Positions 52,501-61,560 of a DNA stretch of 64,000 bases are shown one piece after another; position 1 is the stretch's first letter, and the number at the start of each line of letters is the position of its first letter. A program made the position numbers and the translations under genes. The notes under the pieces are model-generated. The model was not told the DNA's origin, did not search any database, and worked only from the letters and a program-made list of their open reading frames with translations. Source of the stretch: Acidobacteriaceae bacterium (GTDB lineage: Bacteria; Acidobacteriota; Terriglobia; Terriglobales; Acidobacteriaceae); assembly GCA_027449965.1 (NCBI GenBank), contig DAIDKP010000023.1, positions 119,868 to 183,867 of the forward strand, written 5' to 3'.

Positions 52501-52941
52501 ATGGCACTCGCAGTTCGTAACGAAGGCGCAAAGGTCAACTCAAACATCAACGTCACGCCCATGGTGGATGTGATGCTTGTGTTGCTGATCATCTTCATGG
52601 TCATCACGCCGATGCTGCAAAACAAGGTGAGCGTCGATCTGGCCAAGACGGACAACCCGATCGCGATGCCGGATGCCGACAAGGAAGATGCGATTGTTGT
52701 GGCGATCACGCGGGATGGAACGCTCTATCTGGGGCAAAACAGGATTGCGGGTTCGGAGATTGGTCAAAAGGTGCGCGATATGCTTGCCGACAAGCCGGGC
52801 AAGCAGATCTTCGTGCGAGCAGACGCACGCGCGCGCTACCTCGATGTAGAAAATGCAATTGATGACGTACGTTCTGCCGGCGTGGATTCCGTCGGACTCC
52901 TGACCGAGAAGCGACAGGGGCCGGCATCCGCGGGCGAATAA
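52501..52941 (+). CDS. exbD: ExbD/TolR-type biopolymer transport protein (first copy)
   Basis: Stator-like partner of ExbB, anchored in the inner membrane. The 146-residue protein has one membrane helix carrying the key aspartate in NVTPMVDVMLVLLIIFMVI, then a periplasmic domain with IVVAITRDGTLYLGQNRI and DVENAIDDVRSAGVDSVGLLTE. It is followed 57 bases later by a second exbD. Two ExbD paralogues next to one ExbB is a recurring arrangement in this phylum. Confidence 0.95.
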   Translation: MALAVRNEGAKVNSNINVTPMVDVMLVLLIIFMVITPMLQNKVSVDLAKTDNPIAMPDADKEDAIVVAITRDGTLYLGQNRIAGSEIGQKVRDMLADKPGKQIFVRADARARYLDVENAIDDVRSAGVDSVGLLTEKRQGPASAGE

Positions 52942-52998
52942 GAACAAAGGCAACGTAAGCAATCCGAACGTGAAAGATTCTCGGAAGGAGTCAAAGCA

Positions 52999-53433
52999 AT
53001 GGCAATGGGAACAAGCGGGCCTGGAGGCCTGTCCTCGGATATCAACGTCACGCCGTTGATCGATGTATTGCTCGTTTTGCTGATCATTTTTATGGTGATC
53101 GTGCCGGTCACACCCAAGGGGCTGGATGCACTGGTCCCTCAGCCGCCGAAGAACCCGCAGAAGTCGCAGCCTGATGACCGCACCATCGTTGTCTCGGTGC
53201 TGCATACAGGGGGCAATCAGGTGGCCTACAAGATCAATCAGGATGATGTTGCCAAAAGCGATCTTCTGGCCCGGCTTACGGCGATTTACGCTAACCGCGC
53301 CGAGCGCATCATGTTTGTGAAGGGCGACGATGACGTGGACTTTGCTCAAATCGCGGATGTCATCGATATTGGAAATGCTGCGGGTGTCGATCACGTAGGT
53401 TTGATGACGCCGAAGATCATGGCTGGGCAGTAA
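52999..53433 (+). CDS. exbD: ExbD/TolR-type biopolymer transport protein (second copy)
   Basis: The second ExbD of the cluster, 144 residues. The membrane helix has the conserved aspartate in NVTPLIDVLLVLLIIFMVI; the periplasmic part is diverged from the first copy (KGLDALVPQPPKNPQ, KSDLLARLTAIYANRAERIMFVKGDDDVDFA). The two copies could form a heteromer in one complex or serve different TonB systems. AAGGAG lies about ten bases upstream of the ATG. Confidence 0.95.
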   Translation: MAMGTSGPGGLSSDINVTPLIDVLLVLLIIFMVIVPVTPKGLDALVPQPPKNPQKSQPDDRTIVVSVLHTGGNQVAYKINQDDVAKSDLLARLTAIYANRAERIMFVKGDDDVDFAQIADVIDIGNAAGVDHVGLMTPKIMAGQ

Positions 53434-53525
53434 GCCAGGCGGTCGGGCGCAAAGGGAAGCACAACGCGGGCCTGCCAGGCGTCTTGAGAATCACTGGCGA
53501 CGACTCGAAGGAGAAGGATACGAAC

Positions 53526-54362
53526 ATGAATCGAAGCGCACGTCTGCCGATCCTTGCGGCAAGCCTGGTTGTGATGGCATTAACTTTCACTGGATGCAAT
53601 CGTCTCGCGGCGCGAGATCAGCTCAACAAGGGCGTGGAGGCATATAAGGCTGGCAAGTACGAAGCCGCGATCACTCACTTCCAGACAGCGATCCAGGACG
53701 ATCCAAGCCTGCCTATGGCGAAGAACTATCTCGCAACGGCTCTTTCGCAAAACATCGTTCCAGGACTCGATACGCCAGACAACGTGAAGATGGCGAATCA
53801 GGCGATCGATATCTACAAGCAAGTGCTACAGCAGGATCCAAACGACATCAACAGCATGAAAGGGATCGCCAGCCTCTATTTCAATATCAAGAAGTTGGAT
53901 GATGCCAAACAATGGCAGGAGAAAGTTCTCGCCGTCGATCCGAAGGACCCTGAAGCGGCCTATACCGTGGGTGTCATTGACTGGACCGAAGCACGCGAAA
54001 ACGCATTGAAGGTTCTGGCCCCTGCCGGGATGACGGATGACGGGCTGGGCAATGCAAAGCTCCCCAAAAAGGAGTGTCTGGCGCTTCAGCAGCAGAATGC
54101 ACCGCTTGTAGCTGAAGGTACCAAATACCTGAACATGGCCATTGAAAATCGTCCGGATTACGATGACGCCATGGCATACATGAACCTGATTTATCGTCGC
54201 AAAGCCGATCTGGATTGTGGAGACGAAGCGGCGCGGAAAGCCGATGTTGCCACTGCCGACAGTTGGCGTGACAAGGCCATGGGCACACGCAAGGCCAACG
54301 AAGCCAAGAAGAATCAAGGACCGGGCGGAATCGTCATGGACTCCAACGGAAACATGAAGTAA
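53526..54362 (+). CDS. TPR-repeat lipoprotein of the TonB/ExbBD cluster
   Basis: A 278-residue lipoprotein: the N-terminal signal ends in a lipobox-like LTFTGCN, so the mature protein would start at Cys23. The rest holds about four TPR-like repeats, for example LNKGVEAYKAGKYEAAITHF and DINSMKGIASLYFNIKKLDDAKQW. Cotranscription with tonB-exbB-exbD-exbD and the envelope location suggest a scaffold or accessory role in the same system; this is inference. The ATG at 53526 follows GAAGGAGAAGG; an upstream in-frame ATG would spoil the signal peptide. Confidence 0.85.
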   Translation: MNRSARLPILAASLVVMALTFTGCNRLAARDQLNKGVEAYKAGKYEAAITHFQTAIQDDPSLPMAKNYLATALSQNIVPGLDTPDNVKMANQAIDIYKQVLQQDPNDINSMKGIASLYFNIKKLDDAKQWQEKVLAVDPKDPEAAYTVGVIDWTEARENALKVLAPAGMTDDGLGNAKLPKKECLALQQQNAPLVAEGTKYLNMAIENRPDYDDAMAYMNLIYRRKADLDCGDEAARKADVATADSWRDKAMGTRKANEAKKNQGPGGIVMDSNGNMK

Positions 54363-54380
54363 GACGGCGCGAACACGCAA

Positions 54381-54412
54381 CGCAAGAGCCTCCTGCATAG
54401 GAGGCTCTTGCG
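54381..54412 (+). terminator. Long perfect hairpin after the tonB cluster
   Basis: Arms CGCAAGAGCCTCCT (54381-54394) and AGGAGGCTCTTGCG (54399-54412) form a perfect 14-bp stem with a GCAT loop. The downstream base run is CTTATGCTTCC, without a clean T tract. The position, 18 bases after the lipoprotein stop, fits a transcript end, and it separates the cluster from the amidase gene. Confidence 0.8.
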
Positions 54413-54460
54413 CTTATGCTTCCATTTCAATCCTCAACAGAGCTACGAAAGGTGTATCGC

Positions 54461-56332
54461 ATGAACCGAACAGAAGGTCGTTTGGATCGAAGAAGCTTCC
54501 TCGCACTTTGCTCACAGGCCGGTGTTGGTTCTGCGCTGCTGCCCGGCGTCTTGCTCACACTCTCTGCTCAGGCTCAGGAGAAATCTCCCCATGCGCCAGC
54601 TCCGATCACTTCCGAGATGATCGACCAGGCAGCAGCTTTGGCGGGCGTTTCTCTGACCGCAACACAGCGACAGATGATGCTCGATGGACTGGAGTCGCAG
54701 CGCGAGAGCTATGATGCCATCCGTAAGCTGAAGATGCCCAACAGCGTCGCTCCGGCGTTTGTCTTTGATCCGCTGCCTGCCGGGGCGGTGGTCGAAACCG
54801 GGATCGAGCAGCCGAAGTGGAGTCACGTGGAAGCCTCCGTGGTGCCTTCGGACCTGAACAATCTCGCCTTTGCAACGGTCGGAGAACTGGCAGCGCTGGT
54901 CAAAGCGCGACGAGTGACGGCTACCCAGTTGACACAAATGTATCTGGAACGCCTGAAAAAATATGACTCCAAACTGCACTTCGTCATCACGCTCACGGAG
55001 GAGCGTGCGCTGGCGCAGGCTCGTGCTGCCGACGCGGAGATTGCCGCGGGTCTTTACCGTGGCCCGCTGCATGGAATTCCCTGGGGTGCAAAGGACTTGC
55101 TTGCCGTCAAAGGCTATCCGACGACGTGGGGCGCGGGGGGCTATCAGAAGCAGCAAATCGAGGAGGACGCGACGGTTGTGGAGCGGCTGGATGCAGCCGG
55201 AGCGATTCTTGTCGCCAAGCTGACCCTGGGCGCGCTGGCCATGGGCGATCACTGGTTTGGCGGCCAGACGCGGAATCCATGGAATCCGGAACAAGGATCG
55301 AGCGGCTCGTCGGCAGGACCAGCCAGTGCAGTGGCGGCCGGTTGTGTCGGTTTTGCCATCGGATCCGAGACGCTGGGTTCGATTTCGTCGCCTTCCACGC
55401 GCTGCGGCGATACCGGATTGCGGCCTACGTTTGGCTTTGTCCCACGTAGCGGAGCGATGGCGCTCAGCTGGACGATGGACAAGCTGGGTCCGATCTGCCG
55501 AAGCGTTGAGGATTGTGCCATGGCCATGCAGGCGATCTTTGGCCCGGATGGCAAGGACCTCTCCACGCGCAACGCCGCCTTCAACTGGAATATTGACTAT
55601 GACTGGAAGAAGCTGCGCATCGGCTATTTCCAAAGCGAGTTTGAGCCAATCGGTGCGTTTCATCCGCGAGCAGCCCAAGGCAACGAGACGGCAGAGCAGA
55701 AAAAAGCCCGTGAACAGCGCAATTCCATGTACGCCGCCGGACACGCACGACGGGTCTATGACCAGCAATACGATCAGGCAGCGCTCAGCGCTCTCCGCCG
55801 GATGGGTGTGACTCTGATTCCGGTGCAGTTGCCCAAACTGCCCTACGGCGCGATGGCGCCGTTACTGACGGCAGAAGCGGCCGCAGCCTTTGACGAGCTG
55901 ACGATGAGTGGTCGAGACAGTCTGCTGACCGAGCAGGGGCCGCAGGATTGGCCCAACGACTTTCGCGTCTCGCGCTTCTATCCCGCAGTGGAGTATATTC
56001 AGGCCAATCGCGCGCGTACGCTCGCAATTCAGGAGTGGGCTAAACTCTTCGAGCAGGTGGACATCATCGTAACGCCAACCAACGGCGAGCAACTGGTGGC
56101 AACCAACCTGACCGGACATCCAGCGCTCATTGTGCCTAACGGATTGCGTGGCGCAGACGCTCCTGAGCCGCCCAGGGTGGATGATGGCAACGACGACAAT
56201 ATCGGTGGACCCGGAACTCCGGTCAGCCTGACTCTGCTGGCTGGGCATTATCAGGATGCCAGGCTGCTGGCCTTTGGCCGCGCCTATCAGGATGCCACGG
56301 GATTTCACAAACTGCATCCGAAGCTGGACTGA
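54461..56332 (+). CDS. Tat-exported amidase-signature-family enzyme
   Basis: A 623-residue enzyme with a twin-arginine signal (LDRRSFLALCSQAG). The amidase-signature triad is complete: Lys211 in WGAKDLLAVK, the cis-serine Ser284 in GSSGSSAG and the nucleophile Ser307 in SETLGSISSPS. It differs from GatA in its export signal and in a C-terminal half with QQYDQAALSALRRMGVTLIPVQLP. It is expected to hydrolyse amides or small peptides in the periplasm; the substrate is unknown. The gene ends four bases before the start of the ABC ATPase gene. AAAGG lies about ten bases upstream of the ATG. Confidence 0.88.
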   Translation: MNRTEGRLDRRSFLALCSQAGVGSALLPGVLLTLSAQAQEKSPHAPAPITSEMIDQAAALAGVSLTATQRQMMLDGLESQRESYDAIRKLKMPNSVAPAFVFDPLPAGAVVETGIEQPKWSHVEASVVPSDLNNLAFATVGELAALVKARRVTATQLTQMYLERLKKYDSKLHFVITLTEERALAQARAADAEIAAGLYRGPLHGIPWGAKDLLAVKGYPTTWGAGGYQKQQIEEDATVVERLDAAGAILVAKLTLGALAMGDHWFGGQTRNPWNPEQGSSGSSAGPASAVAAGCVGFAIGSETLGSISSPSTRCGDTGLRPTFGFVPRSGAMALSWTMDKLGPICRSVEDCAMAMQAIFGPDGKDLSTRNAAFNWNIDYDWKKLRIGYFQSEFEPIGAFHPRAAQGNETAEQKKAREQRNSMYAAGHARRVYDQQYDQAALSALRRMGVTLIPVQLPKLPYGAMAPLLTAEAAAAFDELTMSGRDSLLTEQGPQDWPNDFRVSRFYPAVEYIQANRARTLAIQEWAKLFEQVDIIVTPTNGEQLVATNLTGHPALIVPNGLRGADAPEPPRVDDGNDDNIGGPGTPVSLTLLAGHYQDARLLAFGRAYQDATGFHKLHPKLD

Positions 56333-56335
56333 GCC

Positions 56336-57115
56336 GTGGCTCTGTTGGAAGCGGACGGGTTGACTCGGCGCTATGCGCGGCGCGTTGGACTGCGTCGGGT
56401 GGAGACGACGGTCGTCGATGACGTCAGCTTTGCCATCGAACGCGGAGAGACGCTTGGATTGCTGGGCGAATCGGGCAGCGGCAAGAGCACCCTTGCGCGG
56501 ATGGTGTTAGGGCTGACCAAGCCAGACAAAGGCTGCGTGCGCGTGGACGGTATGGCCATCACCTCTGCCACGATTCATGGGTTGCGGCGAAAAATGCAGC
56601 CGGTCTTTCAGGATCCCGCGGCAGCGCTGGATCCACGAATGCGCGTGCTCGATCTGGTGACGGAGCCGCTCGTCATCCATCGGCGCAGCCTGCCAGGCGA
56701 TGCAAGCCGACCAGCCCTGCGCAGGACGGCGACGGAACTGCTGCGATCCGTCGGAATGGATGAGTCAGCGCTCACCCGCTACCCGCATGAGTTCAGCGGC
56801 GGACAGAAGCAGAGGATCAATATTGCGCGCGCTCTAGCCTTGCAGCCAGAGATTCTGGTCCTGGATGAGCCGGTCTCTGCGCTGGATGTGAGCGTGGCGG
56901 CGCAGGTGGTCAACCTGTTGCGCCAGTTGCAGAAGGAACGGAAGCTGACCTATTTGTTCATCAGCCATTCGGTGCCTCTGGTGCGCTATCTGGCCACGCG
57001 CATTGCGGTGCTGGAGCGTGGGCGTCTGGTGGAGATCGGTGAGGCCGAAGCGCTTTGTCATGCCCCGCAGAGTGCCTATACGCAACGGCTCATCGCCGAC
57101 ACGCCTCATTTGTAA
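56336..57115 (+). CDS. ABC transporter ATP-binding protein, oligopeptide-type (OppF/DppF-like)
   Basis: A 259-residue ATPase with all canonical motifs: Walker A LLGESGSGKSTLA, the Q-loop in PVFQDPAAALDP, signature FSGGQKQRI, Walker B ILVLDEPVSALD and the switch histidine in FISHSVPLV. The sequence is closest to the OppF/DppF peptide-transporter ATPases (R.MQPVFQDP, LD..VSALDVSVAAQV). It starts with a GTG three bases after the amidase stop. No permease or binding protein gene is present in the window, so its partners must be encoded elsewhere. The coupling suggests handling of the amidase product, which is inference. Confidence 0.9.
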   Translation: MALLEADGLTRRYARRVGLRRVETTVVDDVSFAIERGETLGLLGESGSGKSTLARMVLGLTKPDKGCVRVDGMAITSATIHGLRRKMQPVFQDPAAALDPRMRVLDLVTEPLVIHRRSLPGDASRPALRRTATELLRSVGMDESALTRYPHEFSGGQKQRINIARALALQPEILVLDEPVSALDVSVAAQVVNLLRQLQKERKLTYLFISHSVPLVRYLATRIAVLERGRLVEIGEAEALCHAPQSAYTQRLIADTPHL

Positions 57116-57304
57116 ATGCCGCTGCTTGCCGTGCGATTGCACGAGGCAGCCGCAGGCATCGTCCGCCGCAGGTGTGGCTCCCGAAACGTGCTGCCCCTGT
57201 CCTGCCATTCTCCGGCTGGAACGATCGAAACTCAAAATATGGCAACCGGGCGGATTGGCTTGCCCGCAATGGCGAAGGCTGGAGATCCGGGCCGTATTCC
57301 TGTG

Positions 57305-58336
57305 TTACTGCACTTGGCCCTGCGGACGCAGACGGCGCAGTTCCAGCGCACAATCGACGGCATTCTGCGCGGCAAAGCGAAGGTTGTCACATGCCGCCCA
57401 AAGCCAGAACTTTTGAAGATGCTGCTCGCGCGCCGATTTGTCCGACGGCGAGCCAATGCGCACCAGCAGATTGTTTTGCCCAATGGCAGCCAAATTCGAA
57501 GGACTCTCCGAGCCGGTAGAGAGCACTTCAACTGGATCGCCGAGCAGCGCCTGCTCCAGCGCCCCACGCGGAACCGCTTCAGTCAGTTCCACCCACACTG
57601 AGAAGCAAAGTCCGTGAAAGACCGGAGCTTGAATCAGTTGCAGGGAAAGCTCGACATCTGGCGTCAAGGCAAACAGATGCTGTCGAATCCGCTCTTCCGT
57701 CGCGCGCAGGCTCACCTGGGCCGACTCGCCCGTATCCACAAGCTGGTTAAACGCAATCTGCGCATCAAAGACCACACGCGGAATCTGTTGAAAACTTAGC
57801 AGCCCCACCGTCTGCTGATGGAGTTCATCGAGCGCCGAGGTGCCATATTCGGATGCCGGATGCAACACCGTCGCCGCAGCCAATCGAAGCCGTCCTGACG
57901 CCCTCAGCCGACCCATCAGCAAAGCCAGCGCCAGCGCCGCCGGATGCGCCGGAACCACCGCCCGCGTCAGCAGATCCGGAGCGCCCGGCAGCGGCTCCAT
58001 CCACGGGCTGTGAATCAGCACCTCCGGCTCTTCCTCCAGCACGCCCGTCAAATCCAGCACCGTGCAGCCCACGCGCAAAGCATCCCGGCTCCAGCGCTGT
58101 GTCTGCGCTTTGCTTCCGGCAAAAAAGACAAAATCCAGACCGTCAAAGGAATCATGGCCCAGCCCGAGCACGACCGCCGGCTCGTCACCCATCTGATCCA
58201 GCTTGCCGTGTGCCTCCGCATCTTCCATCAGCACAAACTGCGCGCCAGCAAAGGCAGACTCTGCCAACGCTTCCTTCAGCTCGCTGCCAAGCGGCGAACC
58301 GGAGCCAACCACTCCAATCTTGAACACGGGCATCAT
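57305..58336 (-). CDS. Aspartate-semialdehyde-dehydrogenase-like protein lacking the catalytic Cys (USG-1-like)
   Basis: A 343-residue protein with the Asd fold. It begins VFKIGVVGSGSPLGSEL as a Rossmann NADP-binding start, and LHPASEYGTSALDELHQQT corresponds to the SGAGKAGMDEL region. Where real Asd has NCST with the catalytic cysteine, this protein reads AVVPAHPAALALAL, so the enzyme is probably inactive, like E. coli USG-1. Its ATG at 58336 overlaps the pssA stop as ATGA, so it is coupled to the psd-pssA phosphatidylethanolamine operon. The longer open frame upstream is not coding. A regulatory or structural role is possible. Confidence 0.82.
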   Translation of the reverse strand: MMPVFKIGVVGSGSPLGSELKEALAESAFAGAQFVLMEDAEAHGKLDQMGDEPAVVLGLGHDSFDGLDFVFFAGSKAQTQRWSRDALRVGCTVLDLTGVLEEEPEVLIHSPWMEPLPGAPDLLTRAVVPAHPAALALALLMGRLRASGRLRLAAATVLHPASEYGTSALDELHQQTVGLLSFQQIPRVVFDAQIAFNQLVDTGESAQVSLRATEERIRQHLFALTPDVELSLQLIQAPVFHGLCFSVWVELTEAVPRGALEQALLGDPVEVLSTGSESPSNLAAIGQNNLLVRIGSPSDKSAREQHLQKFWLWAACDNLRFAAQNAVDCALELRRLRPQGQVQ

Positions 58337-59250
58337 CGCGGCGAAGCATCTCCTTCCGAGGGCAATCCATCTTGCGTCTCCGCCTCGGCTACAACCACCA
58401 CAGACTGGTGTCTGCGGCGACGCGACCAGGAGTAAGCGGCACGCGCCCAGATGCCGGAAAACATATACGCCAGCGCCATCAGAAAAAGTACGCCACGCGA
58501 AAAGCGAATCAGGATAAAGATGCCAACCGCCAGCAAGGCAAGGAGCTGAAACGGCTGCGTCCGGCCCAGATTGATCTCCTTGCCGGACCAGAAGCGCCAC
58601 GTGCTCACCATCAGGAATCCAATCAGCCCGACCAGCACAATCCACAGGATCGACAGCCACCAGTAGGGAATCGGAATCCCATAAAAACAGTGCACCGACG
58701 AGGCAATCAGGCCGGCGGCCGCCGGAATCGGCATCCCGACAAAATACTTTCGATCCAGACGTCCCGGATTCTGCGGCTGAGGATCGTGGCTGATATTGAA
58801 CCGAGCCAGCCGGGAAACGCCGCAAAGCAGATACAGAAAGCAGACAAACGTTCCTACCTGCACAATCGGATGCGCCAGTTCCGGGCTGATCGTCTCCGGC
58901 AGAAAGTGAAATCCCCACACCAGAGCCAGCAGCGCCGGAGCCACTCCAAACGTAATCGCATCGGCCAGCGAATCCAGCTCGCGGCCAAAATCGCTTGCCG
59001 TGTTCGTCATCCGCGCAATGCGACCGTCAAGCGCGTCAAAGGGTATCGCAAAACAGATCGCCAGTGCCGCCCAGTCCAGCTTCTGTGCCGCGTCCACCGT
59101 CGGCTGCATCGCCTGCATCGTCTGAGTAATGGCAAAGTAGCCGGCGCCAATGCCAGCCGCGGTAAACAGCGAGGGCAACACAAACATGCCTCGGCGGCGC
59201 CTGCGAGGACGATCGCGTCGTGCGCCCATCGCAAGGCTCGGCTGGTTCAC
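58333..59250 (-). CDS. pssA: CDP-diacylglycerol-serine O-phosphatidyltransferase
   Basis: Makes phosphatidylserine from CDP-diacylglycerol and serine in the inner membrane, for phosphatidylethanolamine synthesis. In the 305 residues the CDP-alcohol phosphotransferase motif is complete: [12 protein letters not shown]...GRELDSLAD. The rest is multi-helix membrane protein ending in a basic tail (SRRRRHQS). The start is a GTG at 59250 overlapping the psd stop (GTGA), and the stop overlaps the next gene by ATGA, making a tightly coupled operon psd-pssA-asd-like. Confidence 0.95.
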   Translation of the reverse strand: MNQPSLAMGARRDRPRRRRRGMFVLPSLFTAAGIGAGYFAITQTMQAMQPTVDAAQKLDWAALAICFAIPFDALDGRIARMTNTASDFGRELDSLADAITFGVAPALLALVWGFHFLPETISPELAHPIVQVGTFVCFLYLLCGVSRLARFNISHDPQPQNPGRLDRKYFVGMPIPAAAGLIASSVHCFYGIPIPYWWLSILWIVLVGLIGFLMVSTWRFWSGKEINLGRTQPFQLLALLAVGIFILIRFSRGVLFLMALAYMFSGIWARAAYSWSRRRRHQSVVVVAEAETQDGLPSEGDASPR

Positions 59251-59873
59251 TTGCCCGCTCCCGCGAGCCTGGCCAGCACGCTTCGTCCGCCCGCAACGCG
59301 CATCCTCGGCTGCACCAGCACCTGCGCATCGGCTGGCAGGATCACATCCACACGCGAGCCAAACTTGATCAGCCCCACGCGTTCCCCTCGCGCCACGTGA
59401 TCCCCTTGTTTCCGATCAAAGACAATGCGTCGCGCCAGCAAACCGGCAATCTGGCGAAATGTGACCTCTGTCCCGTCTTCCCCGCGCACCGTCACACTGT
59501 TCTGCTCGTTGCGCTCCGCCGAGGCAGGATTCATCGCATTCAGATAAAGCCCTTTCTGGTAGCGTACTTCCGTCACAACACCAGCAATCGGCGAGCGGTT
59601 CACGTGCACATTGAAGACGCTCAGAAAGATGCTGATGCGCTGTCGCTCACCCTCCGCGGTCACAATGCGGGCCGCTTCCGTCACCACGCCATCCCCAGGC
59701 GAGACAACCAGCCCCTCACCTGCCGGAATCGCCCGATGGGGATCGCGAAAGAACCACAGAAAAAACACTGCCAGCAGCACGCAGGGCACCGCCAGCCACA
59801 CGGTAAGAAACCAGCCAAGCGCCGCTGCGGCCGCCAGAAATCCCACGCCGTAGAAGTAACCGTCTTTGACCAT
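59247..59873 (-). CDS. psd: Phosphatidylserine decarboxylase, short type
   Basis: Converts phosphatidylserine to phosphatidylethanolamine with a self-made pyruvoyl group. The 208-residue protein is of the compact kind. It has an N-terminal membrane anchor, the block [37 protein letters not shown], and the processing site in [11 protein letters not shown], where cleavage before the serine would give the pyruvoyl alpha subunit. The start at ATG 59873 is preferred over a TTG three codons upstream. It is the first gene of the operon with pssA. Confidence 0.95.
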   Translation of the reverse strand: MVKDGYFYGVGFLAAAAALGWFLTVWLAVPCVLLAVFFLWFFRDPHRAIPAGEGLVVSPGDGVVTEAARIVTAEGERQRISIFLSVFNVHVNRSPIAGVVTEVRYQKGLYLNAMNPASAERNEQNSVTVRGEDGTEVTFRQIAGLLARRIVFDRKQGDHVARGERVGLIKFGSRVDVILPADAQVLVQPRMRVAGGRSVLARLAGAGK

Positions 59874-59977
59874 AATCCCCAACGATTATACGGCGCAGTC
59901 GCGCACCATGCGGAACGCTGCTCATTCCGTACAGGCAAACTTCCCGGAATCGATGGCCACCGACAGGGATTTTCCCC

Positions 59978-60187
59978 TCAGGCAACCGCCGGAATTCGAT
60001 GCTCCAGAGCCGTCATCAGGTCTTTGGCGTGCAGCTTCAGCTTCTTCAGCCGCACCTCTTCCATCTGCTCTTCCACCGACAGATACGGTTTGGCCATCAG
60101 CTCGTCCAGTCGCTGAGCATAGAGGCGATGCTCATGCATCAGTCGTTCCATCTCAGCGCCATTGCTTGCTTCCAGAAGCTCCGTCAT
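59978..60187 (-). CDS. DUF465 (YdcH) family small protein
   Basis: A 69-residue, strongly charged helical protein with the DUF465 pattern: LMHEHRLYAQRLDELMAKPYLSVEEQ then VRLKKLKLHAKDLM. The family forms short coiled-coil proteins of unknown function, widespread in bacteria. There is a good ATG but no operon partner within 100 bases on either side. Confidence 0.85.
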   Translation of the reverse strand: MTELLEASNGAEMERLMHEHRLYAQRLDELMAKPYLSVEEQMEEVRLKKLKLHAKDLMTALEHRIPAVA

Positions 60188-60325
60188 GGTTCACCTCGCG
60201 ATACAGCGGACAATCCTGTATACGCCCGGAACGAACAGTCCGGCAACTGAAAAATTCCGCGACTCGGCAAATCATGGGAGAACCGCAGACATTGCCCCAA
60301 ACCGGCTGCAAAAGCCAGTCCGTGC

Positions 60326-60856
60326 TCAGGCCAGCCAGCACTCCATCCTCACCGCATCCTCCGCAGGATCGCGATAATAGCCCGGTCTGCGTCCCGTCTC
60401 CGTGAATCCCGCAATGCTGTAAAGTCGCTGTGCTGCCTGATTGGAAGCCCTCACCTCAAGCATCAACCGCCGCGCGGCGACCTCGGCGCAATGCTGCATC
60501 AAGCCCTCCAGCAGCCGTCGGCCCACGCCACATCGCTGCCACGCTCCTGCCACCGCGATGGTCTCCAGCTCCGCATCCTCCAGCACCACGGAAGCGACGG
60601 CAACTCCCACGATTCCTGCCTCCGCTTCAGCATTCTCGCCGATGTTCTCGCCGCCATTCACGGTCGCCACCAGCGCAATCCGCTGAACTTCCCCGCCCGT
60701 CAGCATCTGCCGCCACTGCCACCCGGTCCACTGCGGAGCTTCCGGCAGCATGGCGCAGATCACCCGCACGCGCTCGATTTCTTCGGCCTGCATCGGCCTC
60801 ACCTGCAAAGCTCTCACCTGCAACGGCCTCATCTGGATCCTCGCCGCGTCGGTCAT
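60326..60856 (-). CDS. rimI: Ribosomal-protein-S18-alanine N-acetyltransferase family protein
   Basis: A 176-residue GNAT-family acetyltransferase. It contains the acetyl-CoA-binding motif A in VAGAWQRCGVGRRLLEGLM and the C-terminal AAQRLYSIAGFTETGRRPGYY block typical of RimI. The gene is coupled to tsaB (ATGA overlap at 60853-60856), a pairing found in many bacteria. The N-terminal 20 residues contain a direct peptide repeat (RPLQVRALQVRPMQ) that is not typical. Confidence 0.88.
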   Translation of the reverse strand: MTDAARIQMRPLQVRALQVRPMQAEEIERVRVICAMLPEAPQWTGWQWRQMLTGGEVQRIALVATVNGGENIGENAEAEAGIVGVAVASVVLEDAELETIAVAGAWQRCGVGRRLLEGLMQHCAEVAARRLMLEVRASNQAAQRLYSIAGFTETGRRPGYYRDPAEDAVRMECWLA

Positions 60857-61560
60857 TCCTGGTTGCCCGCTGTTCCCGCTCGTGATTCCGTTCCGCGTTC
60901 CGTCCCGCGCAAGTAGTGCCCATCGAGCATAGACGCATCATCCCATTCCCCAGCGAGCCAGCGCTGCTTCGCAAACTCCAGCGCCTGCGCGGCTCCCGGC
61001 GCGGCCACGCGAACCACTCGCGACTCTTCCGCCAGAGTTTCCAGCAGTTGCGCCACGGACTCCTCGCAGACCGCCACGCGCTCCGGCAGTTGCAGCGCGT
61101 TCTCCGCCACTCGAAACTCGCCCGCCGTCACTAACCGTTCCTGCCAGCCCTCCGCCACGCGCTGACCGACAAAGATCTGTCCGCGCCAGGCATCCAGCGC
61201 GGCGCAATCCGTACTCCCTGCATCGGCCAGAATCGACAGGCGCGAAATCGCAAGCAGAGGCAACGCGCGCGCTGCCGCCAGCCCTTTGGCCGTTGCCACC
61301 CCTACGCGAATCCCCGTAAAACTTCCCGGTCCATGGACCACGACCACGCCGTCCAGCGTTCCCACTGTGCAGTTGGCCTGGCGCAGCAAGCCTGCAATGG
61401 CAGGCACCAGTCCAGCAGCGCATTCGCGGCTCGCCAGACTCGCTTCGCTCAGCACGATCATCCGGCCATCCTGTACGCGCGCCAGCGCCGCGCTTCCGGC
61501 TGCGCCGCAGGTGTCGATCGCCAGCAGCAGCCCATTCTCTCGCTCCCTCGAATGGATCAA
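60853..61560 (-). CDS. tsaB: tRNA N6-threonylcarbamoyladenosine synthesis protein TsaB
   Basis: Non-catalytic ASKHA-fold partner of TsaD and TsaE in making the universal t6A37 tRNA modification. The 235-residue protein has LLAIDTCGAAGSAAL at the start and the family motif VVVHGPGSFTGIRVGVATAKGLA. The start is a TTG at 61560 overlapping the stop of the MeaB-Mce gene (TTGA); its own stop overlaps rimI as ATGA. tsaD and tsaE are not in the window. Confidence 0.93.
   Translation of the reverse strand: MIHSRERENGLLLAIDTCGAAGSAALARVQDGRMIVLSEASLASRECAAGLVPAIAGLLRQANCTVGTLDGVVVVHGPGSFTGIRVGVATAKGLAAARALPLLAISRLSILADAGSTDCAALDAWRGQIFVGQRVAEGWQERLVTAGEFRVAENALQLPERVAVCEESVAQLLETLAEESRVVRVAAPGAAQALEFAKQRWLAGEWDDASMLDGHYLRGTERGTESRAGTAGNQE

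Noticed and set aside
57121..57150. Imperfect hairpin between the convergent ABC ATPase and Asd-like genes
   Set aside because: The two short 5-bp stems with unequal internal loop and no T tract are too weak to report as a terminator.
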